A stretch of 52,912 nt of DNA from Cyclobacteriaceae bacterium (GTDB lineage: Bacteria; Bacteroidota; Bacteroidia; Cytophagales; Cyclobacteriaceae). The stretch covers positions 1 through 52,912 of the forward strand of contig CANGYY010000016.1 in NCBI GenBank assembly GCA_947458585.1, read 5' to 3'. This document shows, in pieces, positions 16,474 through 25,849 of the stretch. The notes beneath the pieces are model-generated. The model did not search any database. It saw only the letters and a list, made by a program, of their open reading frames with translations, and was not told the origin of the DNA. A program made the position numbers and the translations under genes. Position 1 is the stretch's first letter. Each line of letters begins with the position of its first letter.

Positions 16474-19275
16474 TTACTGCTTGATAAAGCGCTTGTGTAG
16501 TACACGCCGACTATCAAATGCCTCAAAGATATACATCCCTGGTTGAATTCCATGTAAATCCAAGCCTAAAATCGGCATACTGGAACTTGATTTCCCTACA
16601 AAAACTACCCTTCCCGTCACATCAAAAACTCGGTACTGCGCACCAACCATTTCTTTGGGTAACTCCACCACCAAACTCGAGGTAGCCGGATTGGGATAGA
16701 TCGAAAATCCCGTTTCATCGACCTCTTCCGGAATGGAGGTGATAAAGTCAGCCTGCAGAATATCCTTGTCAGGTAGAGGAAGTGGCTTGTCGGTAAATAA
16801 GTAAAACTCATTGGGACGCAATCCAAAAGACAGCTGTACATTGGTTACGTTCAATTCCTGACCTGTAAAGTAGTTGTACCATTTGCCAGTCTTCGGAAAC
16901 TGCACTTGCTGATTTCCTTGGGTAACCAACTCAAAGTTGCCAAACATAAACACCTGCAAGTCCGGATGTTGAAGGTGAATGGTTTTAAATCCTCCACCCA
17001 AACTCAGGTTGGCAGTAGTGGGAAAATTAAAGACCGGATACTTCAATCGCAACTTGAATAGTTCTTTGTACAACTTGTGTAGGCGAATGCGATCTGCATT
17101 GCTCAAGTATTCCCATCGTGTTGGTTTGATTCCTAGTCGATCATTATTGAGTTCCAGATCGTAGCCAAACTCCCCAAACTGCCAGATCATTTTAGGTCCT
17201 GGAATAGCCAAGAAGAAAGCAGTCATCAACTGATTTCGATTCACTGCATTTTCCAGGCTTTTCAAGTTGATTGGGCTGGTAGCCCCAAAATTCATCGTTT
17301 CCCAAAACACCCGCTCTTCGTCGTGAGACTCTTGGTAGGCAATCAAGCCATTTTTGGTCCACTGCCTATTTTTGAAATAGGCCCATTCCATGTTGTCGTT
17401 ACTTCCTTTGGCGAGATTTCGGGAAGCACCATTCATATTTCCCCAAAAGAGCATGCCGTAGTTGGCCAATTCCTTTTCCTCCTCATTGACGGAAAGATGC
17501 TCTAAGATTACGTAGGCCTGTGGATGATTGGCCTTGATGCGGTCGTAAATATGCTTCCATATTTTTACGCGAGAAGGATCGTATTGGGACCAGATGGTCA
17601 CGTTTGAACCCGAGTTGACTTGGGTAAATCCTTTGGAAAGGTCAAAGCGGAAGCCATCCACCTTGTATTCGGTCAACCAGTAATTGTTTACCGAATCCAC
17701 AAAGGCTTTGGTGTACGGGCTTTCGTGATTGAAGTCATAGCCAACATTGAAGGGGTGCTTGGCTACGCGGTTAAACCAAGGGTTGTCCTCAGTAGGTGCG
17801 CCATAATCCCCATCATTGAACAAACGAACCATTGGGCTTTGTCCGAAGGCATGATTCAATACCATATCCAAAATCACTACGATTCCACGACCATGCGCTT
17901 CGTCAATAAGGCGCTTGAGGTCATTTTTGGTCCCGTAATATTTATCAGGAGCAAAGAAAAAGGAAGGATTGTAGCCCCAAGACAGGTTTCCTTCAAACTC
18001 CCCTACTGGCATCAATTCAATCGCATTGATTCCCAACTCCTTCAAGTAATCCAATCGATCAATGACCGCTTGATAGGTTCTTTTTTGATCAAAATCACGA
18101 ACCAATAGTTCGTACACATTTAACTCTTCTGGCTTAGGTCGGGTGTAGTTGGTGTTTTTCCAAGAGTAAGGAACCTGCCCAGTTTGCAAATAGGTGGCTT
18201 GAAAATCTGTTTTTCCACTGGGATATGGCAACAAACCAGGATGCCTATTCTGCGTGATGATCTCCTGATCGTTGAAGGGATCGGACACCTTGTCTGCATA
18301 TGGATCTCCTATGCGGATATCCCCGTCAACTAGGTATTGGAAAATGTATTCTTTTTGAGGTACCAAGTCGGTCAACCTAATCCAAAAAATGGTTCCATCT
18401 GCTGTTTTCTTCATTTGATAGGCAGGAAGCACCTTCCAGTCGTTGAAGTCCCCGATGACATGGGCAATGCTTTTGCCAGGGGCTTGCAAGGCCAAAATCA
18501 CCTCCGTGGTAGACAGGTAATTGATTCCTAGTTTCGCTCCCGCTGGCAAGGGCGCCACTTCCGAAGGTGCAAATACGACGAGATCGAGGGTTTGTGAATC
18601 GGTAGTGGTTCCTTTTACTGCGGTTACTTTCAGTTTGTAATTCCCAGGGGTGGTCGCCGTGTAGGCATAACTGATTTGCTGGCTATTTTTTGCTTCAGCA
18701 ACTTTCACCCCATCCAATTCAAGGGTCAAATCTGCTGGTTCATTGGCAGAAGCCTTGAAGGTGTACTGACCACCCACTTCAAAGGAGATTGACCCAGCCG
18801 CCTGAGGATCGGTGAATTTGACATCAAAGCCTTGGGCTAGGTCTACAAAAAAGTCGCTGTTTGAGGTCGTCTTTCCTTCCTTACTACCATCCGCATTTCG
18901 GAATACGAGTCCCAGTCGGTAGATGGTGAGGTTGTTGGGATTGGTAAAAAAGGAATTGGGTACTAAATCATAGGTATAAATATTTGGCTGACCAGTTACT
19001 TTAGTCATTTTGGCTGCAGCCGTGGCTGTTCCCCATTGAAAAGGCACAATATTCCAAGTGGTGGATGCAGGTCCTGCTGTGACTGCACCGATGTGAATGT
19101 ACACATCGCAATTGCAATCCTTTAATCCTGTGGTCCCTTTGGAAGCATCGTAAATGATTTTGACCGTAGCCCCTGCATTTGGAACTGCTGGCTCGGTAGT
19201 TACCTGTGCTATCCCTTTTAATCCAAACAGGAAGCAAAGACTGAAAAAAAACAGGTTTCTTGAAAAATAGGTCAT
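16474..19275 (-). CDS. Large multidomain GH13 alpha-amylase with T9SS sorting domain
   Basis: A 933-residue extracellular amylase. The start at MTYFSRNLFF gives a signal peptide ending near GIAQ; an in-frame ATG 30 nt upstream is less likely. After N-terminal beta-rich modules (about 25-240) comes a CBM48/E-set-like module (about 245-340, with HVIGDFNDW). The GH13 barrel follows, with nucleophile Asp545 (GFRFD), acid/base Glu592 (ILEH) and Asp652 (SHDEE). The last 80 residues (from about SIYPNPATSS) form a type A T9SS sorting domain ending RFIKQ, so the enzyme should be exported and probably surface-attached. It is transcribed with susE upstream. Confidence 0.9.
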   Translation of the reverse strand: MTYFSRNLFFFSLCFLFGLKGIAQVTTEPAVPNAGATVKIIYDASKGTTGLKDCNCDVYIHIGAVTAGPASTTWNIVPFQWGTATAAAKMTKVTGQPNIYTYDLVPNSFFTNPNNLTIYRLGLVFRNADGSKEGKTTSNSDFFVDLAQGFDVKFTDPQAAGSISFEVGGQYTFKASANEPADLTLELDGVKVAEAKNSQQISYAYTATTPGNYKLKVTAVKGTTTDSQTLDLVVFAPSEVAPLPAGAKLGINYLSTTEVILALQAPGKSIAHVIGDFNDWKVLPAYQMKKTADGTIFWIRLTDLVPQKEYIFQYLVDGDIRIGDPYADKVSDPFNDQEIITQNRHPGLLPYPSGKTDFQATYLQTGQVPYSWKNTNYTRPKPEELNVYELLVRDFDQKRTYQAVIDRLDYLKELGINAIELMPVGEFEGNLSWGYNPSFFFAPDKYYGTKNDLKRLIDEAHGRGIVVILDMVLNHAFGQSPMVRLFNDGDYGAPTEDNPWFNRVAKHPFNVGYDFNHESPYTKAFVDSVNNYWLTEYKVDGFRFDLSKGFTQVNSGSNVTIWSQYDPSRVKIWKHIYDRIKANHPQAYVILEHLSVNEEEKELANYGMLFWGNMNGASRNLAKGSNDNMEWAYFKNRQWTKNGLIAYQESHDEERVFWETMNFGATSPINLKSLENAVNRNQLMTAFFLAIPGPKMIWQFGEFGYDLELNNDRLGIKPTRWEYLSNADRIRLHKLYKELFKLRLKYPVFNFPTTANLSLGGGFKTIHLQHPDLQVFMFGNFELVTQGNQQVQFPKTGKWYNYFTGQELNVTNVQLSFGLRPNEFYLFTDKPLPLPDKDILQADFITSIPEEVDETGFSIYPNPATSSLVVELPKEMVGAQYRVFDVTGRVVFVGKSSSSMPILGLDLHGIQPGMYIFEAFDSRRVLHKRFIKQ

Positions 19276-19296
19276 GAGGACTTGGATTGAATAAAT

Positions 19297-19328
19297 AACC
19301 GGCATCCGAAAGTGCTCGAATGCCGGTT
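19297..19328 (-). other. Intercistronic hairpin between susE-like gene and amylase
   Basis: A perfect 9-bp stem (19297-19305 with 19320-19328) with a 14-nt loop lies in the short gap between the two genes. On the minus strand it is followed only by a weak ATTTA run, so it is more likely an mRNA-stabilising or partial attenuating hairpin than a full terminator. Confidence 0.5.
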
Positions 19329-19370
19329 AAAACTACTTGAATGAAACTAAATTAAGTAGGAATGACTTGC

Positions 19371-20405
19371 TTAATTTTTAACAAGTGTGTACTTGGCTTC
19401 TCCCTTAGGTCCTAGGAAGAAGGTGATGGTATAATTACCTGCAGCAGCAATTGCAATGTTTGCTCCACCAGCAGTCAAGTTTCCACCGCTACCTCCATAG
19501 TTGAAGTCCCAAGAATTGTTTGCTCTGAATTTGAATTCACCAGCGGTCAAGTTGGTAGTAATTCTCAAGGTATTGGTTGCTTTATCAAACACGTTCATTG
19601 GCGTGTCAGTATCCCATCCACCTGCAGTAGCAGATCCTACGATACCCCAACGTCTCACTGGACCAACGGTATAGGTTTTAGCACCCATGTTTACGTTGAT
19701 TTCGTAAGTTCCATCGGCAGCAACTTTGATGTTATCTCCTCCAGATTCCAAACTTAAGTTGGCACCGTTATCACCAAAGTTTACATCCCAGTTAGGACCT
19801 GTAGTGAATTTGAATTCTCTAGAACCACCAAGGATGTGTACAAATCCTTTGAATTTGTCATCGATATTCTCTGAAAACAATACAGTCTTCAAGTTGGATG
19901 GATCCCAGCCCTGGTAGTCACCAGGTACGTGCAACATAGGCATGGCTACAGTCGCATCAAATGGAGTTACTTTAAAAGTAGCTGTGCTACCATAGATTGC
20001 AGATAGTGGCTGATTGATGGTAGCCTTTACTCTAAATTCTACGTTTGCAGCAACTCCAAACGGCAATTTCTTCGCCAAAAGGGCTTTGTTGAATTCCGCA
20101 ACGTTTACTTTGATCACATTGGATTCAGACTCTCCCAATTTGGCAGGAGCAGCAAAGTTCGCTCCAGGAAGGTCCATTTGAAGTTCATACTTCATGGTAC
20201 CTGCAGTTCCAAAATCAGCAGCAGAAACGGTGAAATCTACTGTGCTCTTGTCCGCATTTGCCTTTACCAAAACAAAAGTGGTGGTAGCAGGCAGGGTAAC
20301 ATTCGCTCCCGTCTGAGGGATAATTGGAGGCATTTCGTAGGTCTCACAGGCTACAAGTACCGGAAAAAAGGCGAGTGCCCATCCGATTTTCTTAAAAACA
20401 TTCAT
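19371..20405 (-). CDS. SusE/SusF-type starch-binding outer-membrane lipoprotein
   Basis: A 344-residue lipoprotein with the lipobox ending at Cys20 (LVAC). An N-terminal Ig-like SusE domain (about 35-150) is followed by two similar beta-sandwich modules (about 156-240 and 242-344), each with an FKF-x-W-D-x-NFG/NYG pattern (GPNWDVNFGD, NNSWDFNYGG). Such modules bind starch at the cell surface. It is the first gene of the operon with both amylases, consistent with holding alpha-glucan near the T9SS amylase. Unusually, no SusC/SusD pair lies upstream; a regulatory region and a divergent lacI gene are there instead. Confidence 0.85.
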   Translation of the reverse strand: MNVFKKIGWALAFFPVLVACETYEMPPIIPQTGANVTLPATTTFVLVKANADKSTVDFTVSAADFGTAGTMKYELQMDLPGANFAAPAKLGESESNVIKVNVAEFNKALLAKKLPFGVAANVEFRVKATINQPLSAIYGSTATFKVTPFDATVAMPMLHVPGDYQGWDPSNLKTVLFSENIDDKFKGFVHILGGSREFKFTTGPNWDVNFGDNGANLSLESGGDNIKVAADGTYEINVNMGAKTYTVGPVRRWGIVGSATAGGWDTDTPMNVFDKATNTLRITTNLTAGEFKFRANNSWDFNYGGSGGNLTAGGANIAIAAAGNYTITFFLGPKGEAKYTLVKN

Positions 20406-20569
20406 GGTGTTTGAGTTTAGGGTGTTTAAATAATTACGCTTAAATAAGTTAAAATTTTTATGGGTTTAATTAAATACTGTAGTCTCTTCACTATTGGCAT
20501 CAACATGGATTGAATTAACCACAATGGGAACATAAAACCTGATTGACCAGAGTGCAAGCGTCTCGCTAT

Positions 20570-20577
20570 CAAAATTA
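20570..20577 (-). promoter_or_regulatory. Candidate -7 element for the susE-amylase operon
   Basis: On the minus strand this reads TAATTTTG, an exact TAnnTTTG match. The operator-like repeats lie about 20-38 nt upstream of it, over the expected -33 region. Confidence 0.4.
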
Positions 20578-20595
20578 AGATTTTTTTTTATGCAC

Positions 20596-20615
20596 ACGAT
20601 TGCGGTAACGATTGC
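20596..20615. promoter_or_regulatory. Tandem operator-like repeats, candidate LacI-family sites
   Basis: ACGATTGC occurs twice, at 20596-20603 and 20608-20615, 12 bp apart. LacI-family half-sites often have the form CG-A-TTGC around a central CG. A related sequence stands upstream of the GH31 gene at about 21815-21830. Binding by the adjacent LacI protein is inferred. Confidence 0.45.
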
Positions 20616-20749
20616 ATTCGATTTATTTTTTCTCAACACCCTTATTTACCAACTTTCAATCAAAAAATTGGGCTAACTTGGTCAGGATAAAAAGAATAGA
20701 ATTGCTAGAAATAAAGAGTTAGTTTAATCTAAGAATAGTATAATTTTCT

Positions 20750-21781
20750 ATGAGACTGGAACAAGCCACAATCAAAGACATCGCCCGAGAACTCCAGGTG
20801 TCCTCTTCTACGGTTTCCCGAGCCTTGAAGGATTACCCAGGGATCAGCGATGAAACCAAGAGAAAGGTGAAAGAAATGGCGGAAAAACTCAACTACCGCC
20901 CCAATGCGATAGCCCTATCGCTTCGCAAAAGTCGCTCCTTTACCATTGGCGTAATTATACCCGAGGTGGTTCATTTCTTTTTCTCTACTGTGATTAGTGG
21001 AATTGAAGAGGTCGCCTTTTCCAGAGGCTACAATGTGATCCTTACCCAAACCAACGAAAAGTTGGCACGTGAAAAGTCTAGCATTGACACGATGCTCTCC
21101 AACCAAATGGATGGTTTTTTGGTCAGCTATTCAAAAGAAACCACAGACTTTCAGCATTTTTCCAAACTACTAAATCAAGGTTATCCGATTGTGTTTTTTG
21201 ATCGAGTACCCGAAATCTCCGGCGCAATTCACGTCATTGTGAACGATTACGCTGGAGCCTATGCCGCTACCAAACATTTGATACAACAAGGATTTTCCCG
21301 AATTGTCCATTTGGCAGGACCATCCAATCTCAAGATTTCTCAAGAACGAACCCGAGGCTACAAAGATGCTTTGCACGAATTTGGAATTCCTTTTCTACCT
21401 GAATTGCTCGTAGAATGCACGCAGGGAAGTGATGAAGAAGCCCATAAAATCACAGCCGAACTACTCAAATCGATTTCCCCTAGGCCCGATGCCTTTTTTG
21501 CAAACAACGATATGGCAGCCATGGGAGCAATTCAAGCCTGTAAATCAGCCGGCTTTGCCGTACCTCAAGATATAGGCGTGGTAGGCTTTAGCAATTGGCA
21601 GTTTTGCTCAATCGTAGACCCTAGTCTTTCTTCTGTTGCACAAAATGGATTTCGAATTGGCTCCACCGCAACGGAGATCCTTTTGGATTGGATAGAGAAA
21701 AAGATCAATCCCGATACCATCGAGCCATCCGTGGTGCTCGAAACGGAATTATTGGTTCGAAAATCCTCAGTTCGAACCTAA
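20750..21781 (+). CDS. LacI family transcriptional regulator
   Basis: A 343-residue repressor/activator. The N-terminal HTH (TIKDIARELQVSSSTVSRALKD, residues 8-29) and hinge helix (YRPNAIALSLR) are standard. The periplasmic-binding-protein-like effector domain starts at FTIGVIIPEV and includes FFANNDMAAMGAI. It lies divergent to the susE/amylase operon and upstream of the GH31 alpha-glucosidase and MFS genes. It therefore probably responds to maltose, maltodextrin or a related sugar and controls both units. The effector is inferred from context. Confidence 0.93.
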   Translation: MRLEQATIKDIARELQVSSSTVSRALKDYPGISDETKRKVKEMAEKLNYRPNAIALSLRKSRSFTIGVIIPEVVHFFFSTVISGIEEVAFSRGYNVILTQTNEKLAREKSSIDTMLSNQMDGFLVSYSKETTDFQHFSKLLNQGYPIVFFDRVPEISGAIHVIVNDYAGAYAATKHLIQQGFSRIVHLAGPSNLKISQERTRGYKDALHEFGIPFLPELLVECTQGSDEEAHKITAELLKSISPRPDAFFANNDMAAMGAIQACKSAGFAVPQDIGVVGFSNWQFCSIVDPSLSSVAQNGFRIGSTATEILLDWIEKKINPDTIEPSVVLETELLVRKSSVRT

Positions 21782-21812
21782 AGCACTTAAATTTTTGAAT
21801 TTTCTTCAATTT

Positions 21813-21830
21813 TCATTGCAAACGATTGAA
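21813..21830. promoter_or_regulatory. Candidate LacI operator upstream of the GH31 gene
   Basis: ATTGCAAACGATTGAA is an imperfect palindrome around a central CG, with the half-site CGATTG also found in the tandem repeats at 20596-20615. It lies about 145 nt before the alpha-glucosidase ATG. Confidence 0.4.
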
Positions 21831-21973
21831 TAGGGCAAAATTTTAAATGAGGGGGTATTTCCTTTTTTTAATACTGAAAAAAGGGCTTCTAAACCACCTA
21901 AACTGATTTTTATCCTAGTTATTCGTTTCTAAATTAGCAAGTTTCCTAACCGGAATACAGCCACTTATTACGC

Positions 21974-24412
21974 ATGAACGATCACATTACCCCCAGTACG
22001 CTATCACGAAATTCTTTTCGAAATCAACCCTTTGGGAAGATCTTGGAATGGAACAAAACTACCGATGGTCTAATCGGCAGCAGTGATTTTGCGAATTTTA
22101 AACTGACAGTTTATCAGTCAGGAATTATCCGGGTACAGGCAAGTAGGTACGCTACCTTTGAGTCCAATCCCTACTCCGTGGTCGTTCCGCCGATTGCGAC
22201 CGACTTCGAGATCCAAGAACTTGGGGATCATTTGATTTTGACTACTGCTATCCTTCGAGTAGAAATCAACCTATCTGTTTTTTCACTTGCATTCTTTGAC
22301 CAAAAAGGAAAACTCTTGAATCAAGACGATTCCTTTGGCGTTGCTTGGATCGGGACGGAAGTCACTACCTACAAGAAACTTCAGCAAAACGAGAAATTTA
22401 TTGGTTTAGGTGAAAAAACAGGCAACCTCAATCGGTTTGGAAAAGCCTACACCCACTGGAATACCGATTATTTCGCTTACGGGGTGGGTGATGATCCACT
22501 CTACCTAAGTATTCCATTTTACATGGGAGTGCATGATCAGGGACATTACGGCATTTTCTTGGACAACACCCACAAGTCTCTATTCAATTTTGGAGCCTCC
22601 AACAATCGATTTGCCTCCTTCAGTGCAGAAGATGGGGACATGGATTATTACTTTTTTCACTACCCAACCATCTCGGAAGTAATTTCAGCCTACACCTGGC
22701 TTACAGGGCGTATGCAGATGCCTCCAAAGTGGGCCTTAGGCTTTCAGCAATGCCGCTATTCCTACTATCCTGAATCCGAAGTCTATGCCGTCGCACAGGC
22801 TTTCCGCGACAAAAAAATGCCTGCCGATGTCATTTACTTGGACATCCACCACATGGAAGGCTACAAGGTATTTACCTTTGACGGGGAAAAATTCAGCAAC
22901 CCCAAAGCGATGATTGCCCGCTTGAAGGAAAAAGGATTTAAAGTAGTCGTGATTCTTGATCCCGGCATAAAAACCTCCCCAAGTTATGCCCCTTACCGCG
23001 AAGGTTTGGAGCAGGGACTCTTTGTCAACTATCCAGATGGGCAAACCTACGAAGCACAGGTATGGCCAGGATGGTGTGCGTTTCCTGACTTCACCAACCC
23101 TACAACTCGCACCTGGTGGGAAGAAAAAATGGCTTTCTACACCGAAGCAGGGGTCGATGGCTTCTGGACAGATATGAACGAACCCGCCTCTTGGGGTCAA
23201 TGCACACCCAATTTGTTGGAATTTGATTTTGACGGAGAAAAGGCATCACACCGCAAAGCACGAAATATCTACGGCATGCAGATGGCCCGAAGTACGCAAG
23301 CAGGAGCGAGCAAACAGACACCTGAAAAGCGTCCTTTTGTGCTCACCCGCTCCGGTTTCGCAGGCATTCAACGCTATGCGGCAGCCTGGACAGGGGATAA
23401 TGTGGCCTCCGAAGAACACATGCTTGCAGGGATTCGACTGGTCAATAGCCTCGGCATGAGTGGCGTTGCTTTTGCAGGCTACGATGTAGGTGGTTTTGCT
23501 GGAGAGGCCAGCAAAGGGCTATTTGCACGATGGATGAGCATCGCTGTTTTTTCGCCCTTGTACCGAGCCCATTCCATGATCAACACCAAGGACGCAGAGC
23601 CTTGGGCATTTGGAGAAGAGGTAGAAGAAATCAGCCGTAACTATCTGAATTTTAGATACTCACTACTTCCAACTATTTACAGTGCATTCCACCAAAGTAC
23701 GCATAATGGCCTTCCTCTTGCTGCTTCCTTGGCCATCCACTACCCACAGGATGATACCATTTACCAAACAGCCTTTCAAAACGAATACTTGTTTTGCAAT
23801 ACCTTTTTGGTGGCGCCGGTAGAAAGTTTCCGAGAAATAACCAAGGTCTATCTCCCTCAAGGAGAATGGTACTACCTGTACACGGATCAAAAACACCAAG
23901 GAGGTCAAACCATTTACCAGGATTGCCCGCTCAACTACCTGCCAGTTTATGTACAAGCAGGGAAAATCTTTGCGCAGCAGACCCCTACCCAGCATACAGG
24001 AATGACCCCGGACAGCACCTTAAGCCTCCACCTGTACCGTGGAAAGACGGGCTCTACCTACATCCATTACGAAGATGCAGGAGAAGGACTCCACTACCTG
24101 GAAGGTGAATTTTTTAGTCGAGAAATCCAGTACCAACCTGAATTTGGAACCTTAAAAATGAAACAGGCCCAGGGTCAGTTATGCAGCCAATATACCAAAA
24201 TTCGCCTCTATTTACATGGTTTTGACAACCCTCACCCTCAGGCGAATGGATCGAAAATGGATATAAAATCAAGAGATTTTGCATTCCTGGATAAACTAAC
24301 CGAGTTTGACCCCTTACCTGATCAAGTACACCCCTATTTCCAAATCAACCAACTCCCCTACCTGGAGTTTGCACATACAGGGAATGAATTCGAAATCAAG
24401 GGCTTGGATTAA
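21974..24412 (+). CDS. GH31 alpha-glucosidase
   Basis: An 812-residue GH31 enzyme that releases glucose from maltose and maltodextrins. The N-terminal galactose-mutarotase-like domain precedes the barrel. The nucleophile is Asp400 in FWTDMNEPA and the acid/base is Asp475 in AWTGDN. GFQQCRYSYYPE and ALGFQQ are further GH31 blocks. No signal peptide is seen, so it is probably cytoplasmic and acts on imported oligosaccharides. It lies 26 nt before the MFS transporter, on the same strand as lacI. A beta-rich C-terminal domain completes a full-length enzyme. Confidence 0.93.
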   Translation: MNDHITPSTLSRNSFRNQPFGKILEWNKTTDGLIGSSDFANFKLTVYQSGIIRVQASRYATFESNPYSVVVPPIATDFEIQELGDHLILTTAILRVEINLSVFSLAFFDQKGKLLNQDDSFGVAWIGTEVTTYKKLQQNEKFIGLGEKTGNLNRFGKAYTHWNTDYFAYGVGDDPLYLSIPFYMGVHDQGHYGIFLDNTHKSLFNFGASNNRFASFSAEDGDMDYYFFHYPTISEVISAYTWLTGRMQMPPKWALGFQQCRYSYYPESEVYAVAQAFRDKKMPADVIYLDIHHMEGYKVFTFDGEKFSNPKAMIARLKEKGFKVVVILDPGIKTSPSYAPYREGLEQGLFVNYPDGQTYEAQVWPGWCAFPDFTNPTTRTWWEEKMAFYTEAGVDGFWTDMNEPASWGQCTPNLLEFDFDGEKASHRKARNIYGMQMARSTQAGASKQTPEKRPFVLTRSGFAGIQRYAAAWTGDNVASEEHMLAGIRLVNSLGMSGVAFAGYDVGGFAGEASKGLFARWMSIAVFSPLYRAHSMINTKDAEPWAFGEEVEEISRNYLNFRYSLLPTIYSAFHQSTHNGLPLAASLAIHYPQDDTIYQTAFQNEYLFCNTFLVAPVESFREITKVYLPQGEWYYLYTDQKHQGGQTIYQDCPLNYLPVYVQAGKIFAQQTPTQHTGMTPDSTLSLHLYRGKTGSTYIHYEDAGEGLHYLEGEFFSREIQYQPEFGTLKMKQAQGQLCSQYTKIRLYLHGFDNPHPQANGSKMDIKSRDFAFLDKLTEFDPLPDQVHPYFQINQLPYLEFAHTGNEFEIKGLD

Positions 24413-24438
24413 TTCCTACTCACTTACACTACCCAACA

Positions 24439-25764
24439 ATGACCCAAGAAAAAAAGAAGTTGAGTTTCTGGCAGATCTGGAACATGAGTTTTGGATTTCT
24501 AGGAATTCAATTCGGATTTGCCCTACAGGGTGGATTCATGTCTCGCATCTTCCAAACCCTTGGTGCTGAAAAGGATGCCATCCCCTTCCTTTGGATTGCG
24601 GCACCCTTAACTGGTTTGCTGGTTCAACCCATCGTAGGCTACCTCAGTGACCGAACCTGGCACCCTAAATTTGGGAGAAGAAAACCCTTCTTTTTTCTAG
24701 GCGCTGTATTCAGTACAATTGCCTTGTTTTTTGCCCCCTACTCCTCCGCGCTTTGGATGGCTGCTGGAGCACTTTGGATTCTAGATGCCTCCATCAACGT
24801 ATCTATGGAGCCCTTTCGGGCCTTGGTTGCGGATAAACTTCCGGAATCCCAGCGTTCCTATGGCTTTGTGGTGCAAACCTTGATTATTGGAATCGGTACC
24901 TGGATTGCTTCCAACCTTCCTTGGTTGATGACTCAACTCGGAGCGGCCAATACTGCTCCAGAAGGGGTGATCCCTGATTCAGTAAAGTATGCCTTTGGTA
25001 TAGGAGCCTTTGTCTTATTTACTTCAATCTTGTACACCATCCTCACCACAGATGAGTATCCTCCAGAGGATTTGGATGCTTTCGAAAAAGAAAAACTCCA
25101 GAATAGAGGCTTTTTTGGAGGATTTAAGGAGGTTCTACAATTGATTGTGAACATGCCCACGGTCATGAAGCAGTTGGGTTTGGTACAATTTTTCTCTTGG
25201 TTTGCTTTCTTTACCATGTGGAGCTTCGCTACTCCAGCGATCACAGAACATATTTTCGGAGCTACGGATCCGAGTTCGGATGCTTATAACGATGCAGCAG
25301 ATCGGGTGGGTAATTACATGGGCACCTACGGCTTGGTCTCCATGTTTTTTGCCCTAATCCTGTCCCTAGTTGCTTCCAAAATCAAGATCAACCGAAAGCT
25401 CTTCCACCTCTTCAGTTTACTCGCCGGTGGCCTAGGATTTATTTTGATTTACTATGTGAGCGAACCGTGGATGCTGCACATCTGCTTTGCTTTAGTCGGT
25501 ATTGCTTGGGCAAGTATTCTTTCCATGCCCTATGCCATGCTTTCTGGATCGGTGGAACCACAAAAAATGGGTACTTACATGGGGATTTTCAACATGTTCA
25601 TTGTCATTCCACAAATAGTCGCTGCCTTGGGCGGGGTAAATTTCTTGTACAAACTCCTCTTTGGGGAGGAAGTGATTTATACGATGACACTTGCAGGCAC
25701 CCTATTGATTCTTGCTGGTTTAGCAAACTTGCTGATTACGGACAAAAGAGCCACTCACGATTAA
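24439..25764 (+). CDS. MFS sugar transporter (maltose/oligosaccharide type)
   Basis: A 441-residue, 12-helix major facilitator. The loop between helices 2 and 3 has the MFS signature GYLSDRTWHPKFGRRKP, and the sequence resembles the SLC45/GPH-like sugar:proton symporters found beside alpha-glucosidases in Bacteroidota. It follows the GH31 gene by 26 nt and ends at a strong terminator. It would carry maltose or short maltodextrins across the inner membrane for the cytoplasmic alpha-glucosidase. Substrate is inferred from the operon. Confidence 0.88.
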   Translation: MTQEKKKLSFWQIWNMSFGFLGIQFGFALQGGFMSRIFQTLGAEKDAIPFLWIAAPLTGLLVQPIVGYLSDRTWHPKFGRRKPFFFLGAVFSTIALFFAPYSSALWMAAGALWILDASINVSMEPFRALVADKLPESQRSYGFVVQTLIIGIGTWIASNLPWLMTQLGAANTAPEGVIPDSVKYAFGIGAFVLFTSILYTILTTDEYPPEDLDAFEKEKLQNRGFFGGFKEVLQLIVNMPTVMKQLGLVQFFSWFAFFTMWSFATPAITEHIFGATDPSSDAYNDAADRVGNYMGTYGLVSMFFALILSLVASKIKINRKLFHLFSLLAGGLGFILIYYVSEPWMLHICFALVGIAWASILSMPYAMLSGSVEPQKMGTYMGIFNMFIVIPQIVAALGGVNFLYKLLFGEEVIYTMTLAGTLLILAGLANLLITDKRATHD

Positions 25765-25781
25765 TATCCCGATATAAAATC

Positions 25782-25820
25782 AAAAATCCGGCAGGAAAAT
25801 TCTCCTGCCGGATTTTTTTA
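25782..25820. terminator. Bidirectional terminator between MFS gene and surE
   Basis: A perfect 15-bp stem (25782-25796 with 25803-25817) with a 6-nt loop and T/A tails on both sides. It separates the convergent MFS and surE transcripts. Confidence 0.9.
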
Positions 25821-25849
25821 TGCCCTAACTCGCAAGTCAGAATCTACAT

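Larger units (their letters stand above)
20406..20749. promoter_or_regulatory. Divergent control region between the starch operon and lacI
   Basis: This 344-bp region holds no gene. It contains the minus-strand -7 element at 20570-20577, the tandem operator-like repeats at 20596-20615, a T10 run (20581-20589 and neighbours), and for lacI a weaker TAACTTGG at 20674-20681. The implied susE leader is about 160 nt long. Confidence 0.6.

Noticed and set aside
22736-23200. A 154-codon minus-strand frame inside the GH31 gene
   Set aside because: Antisense to the catalytic core of the alpha-glucosidase and lacking any domain character.
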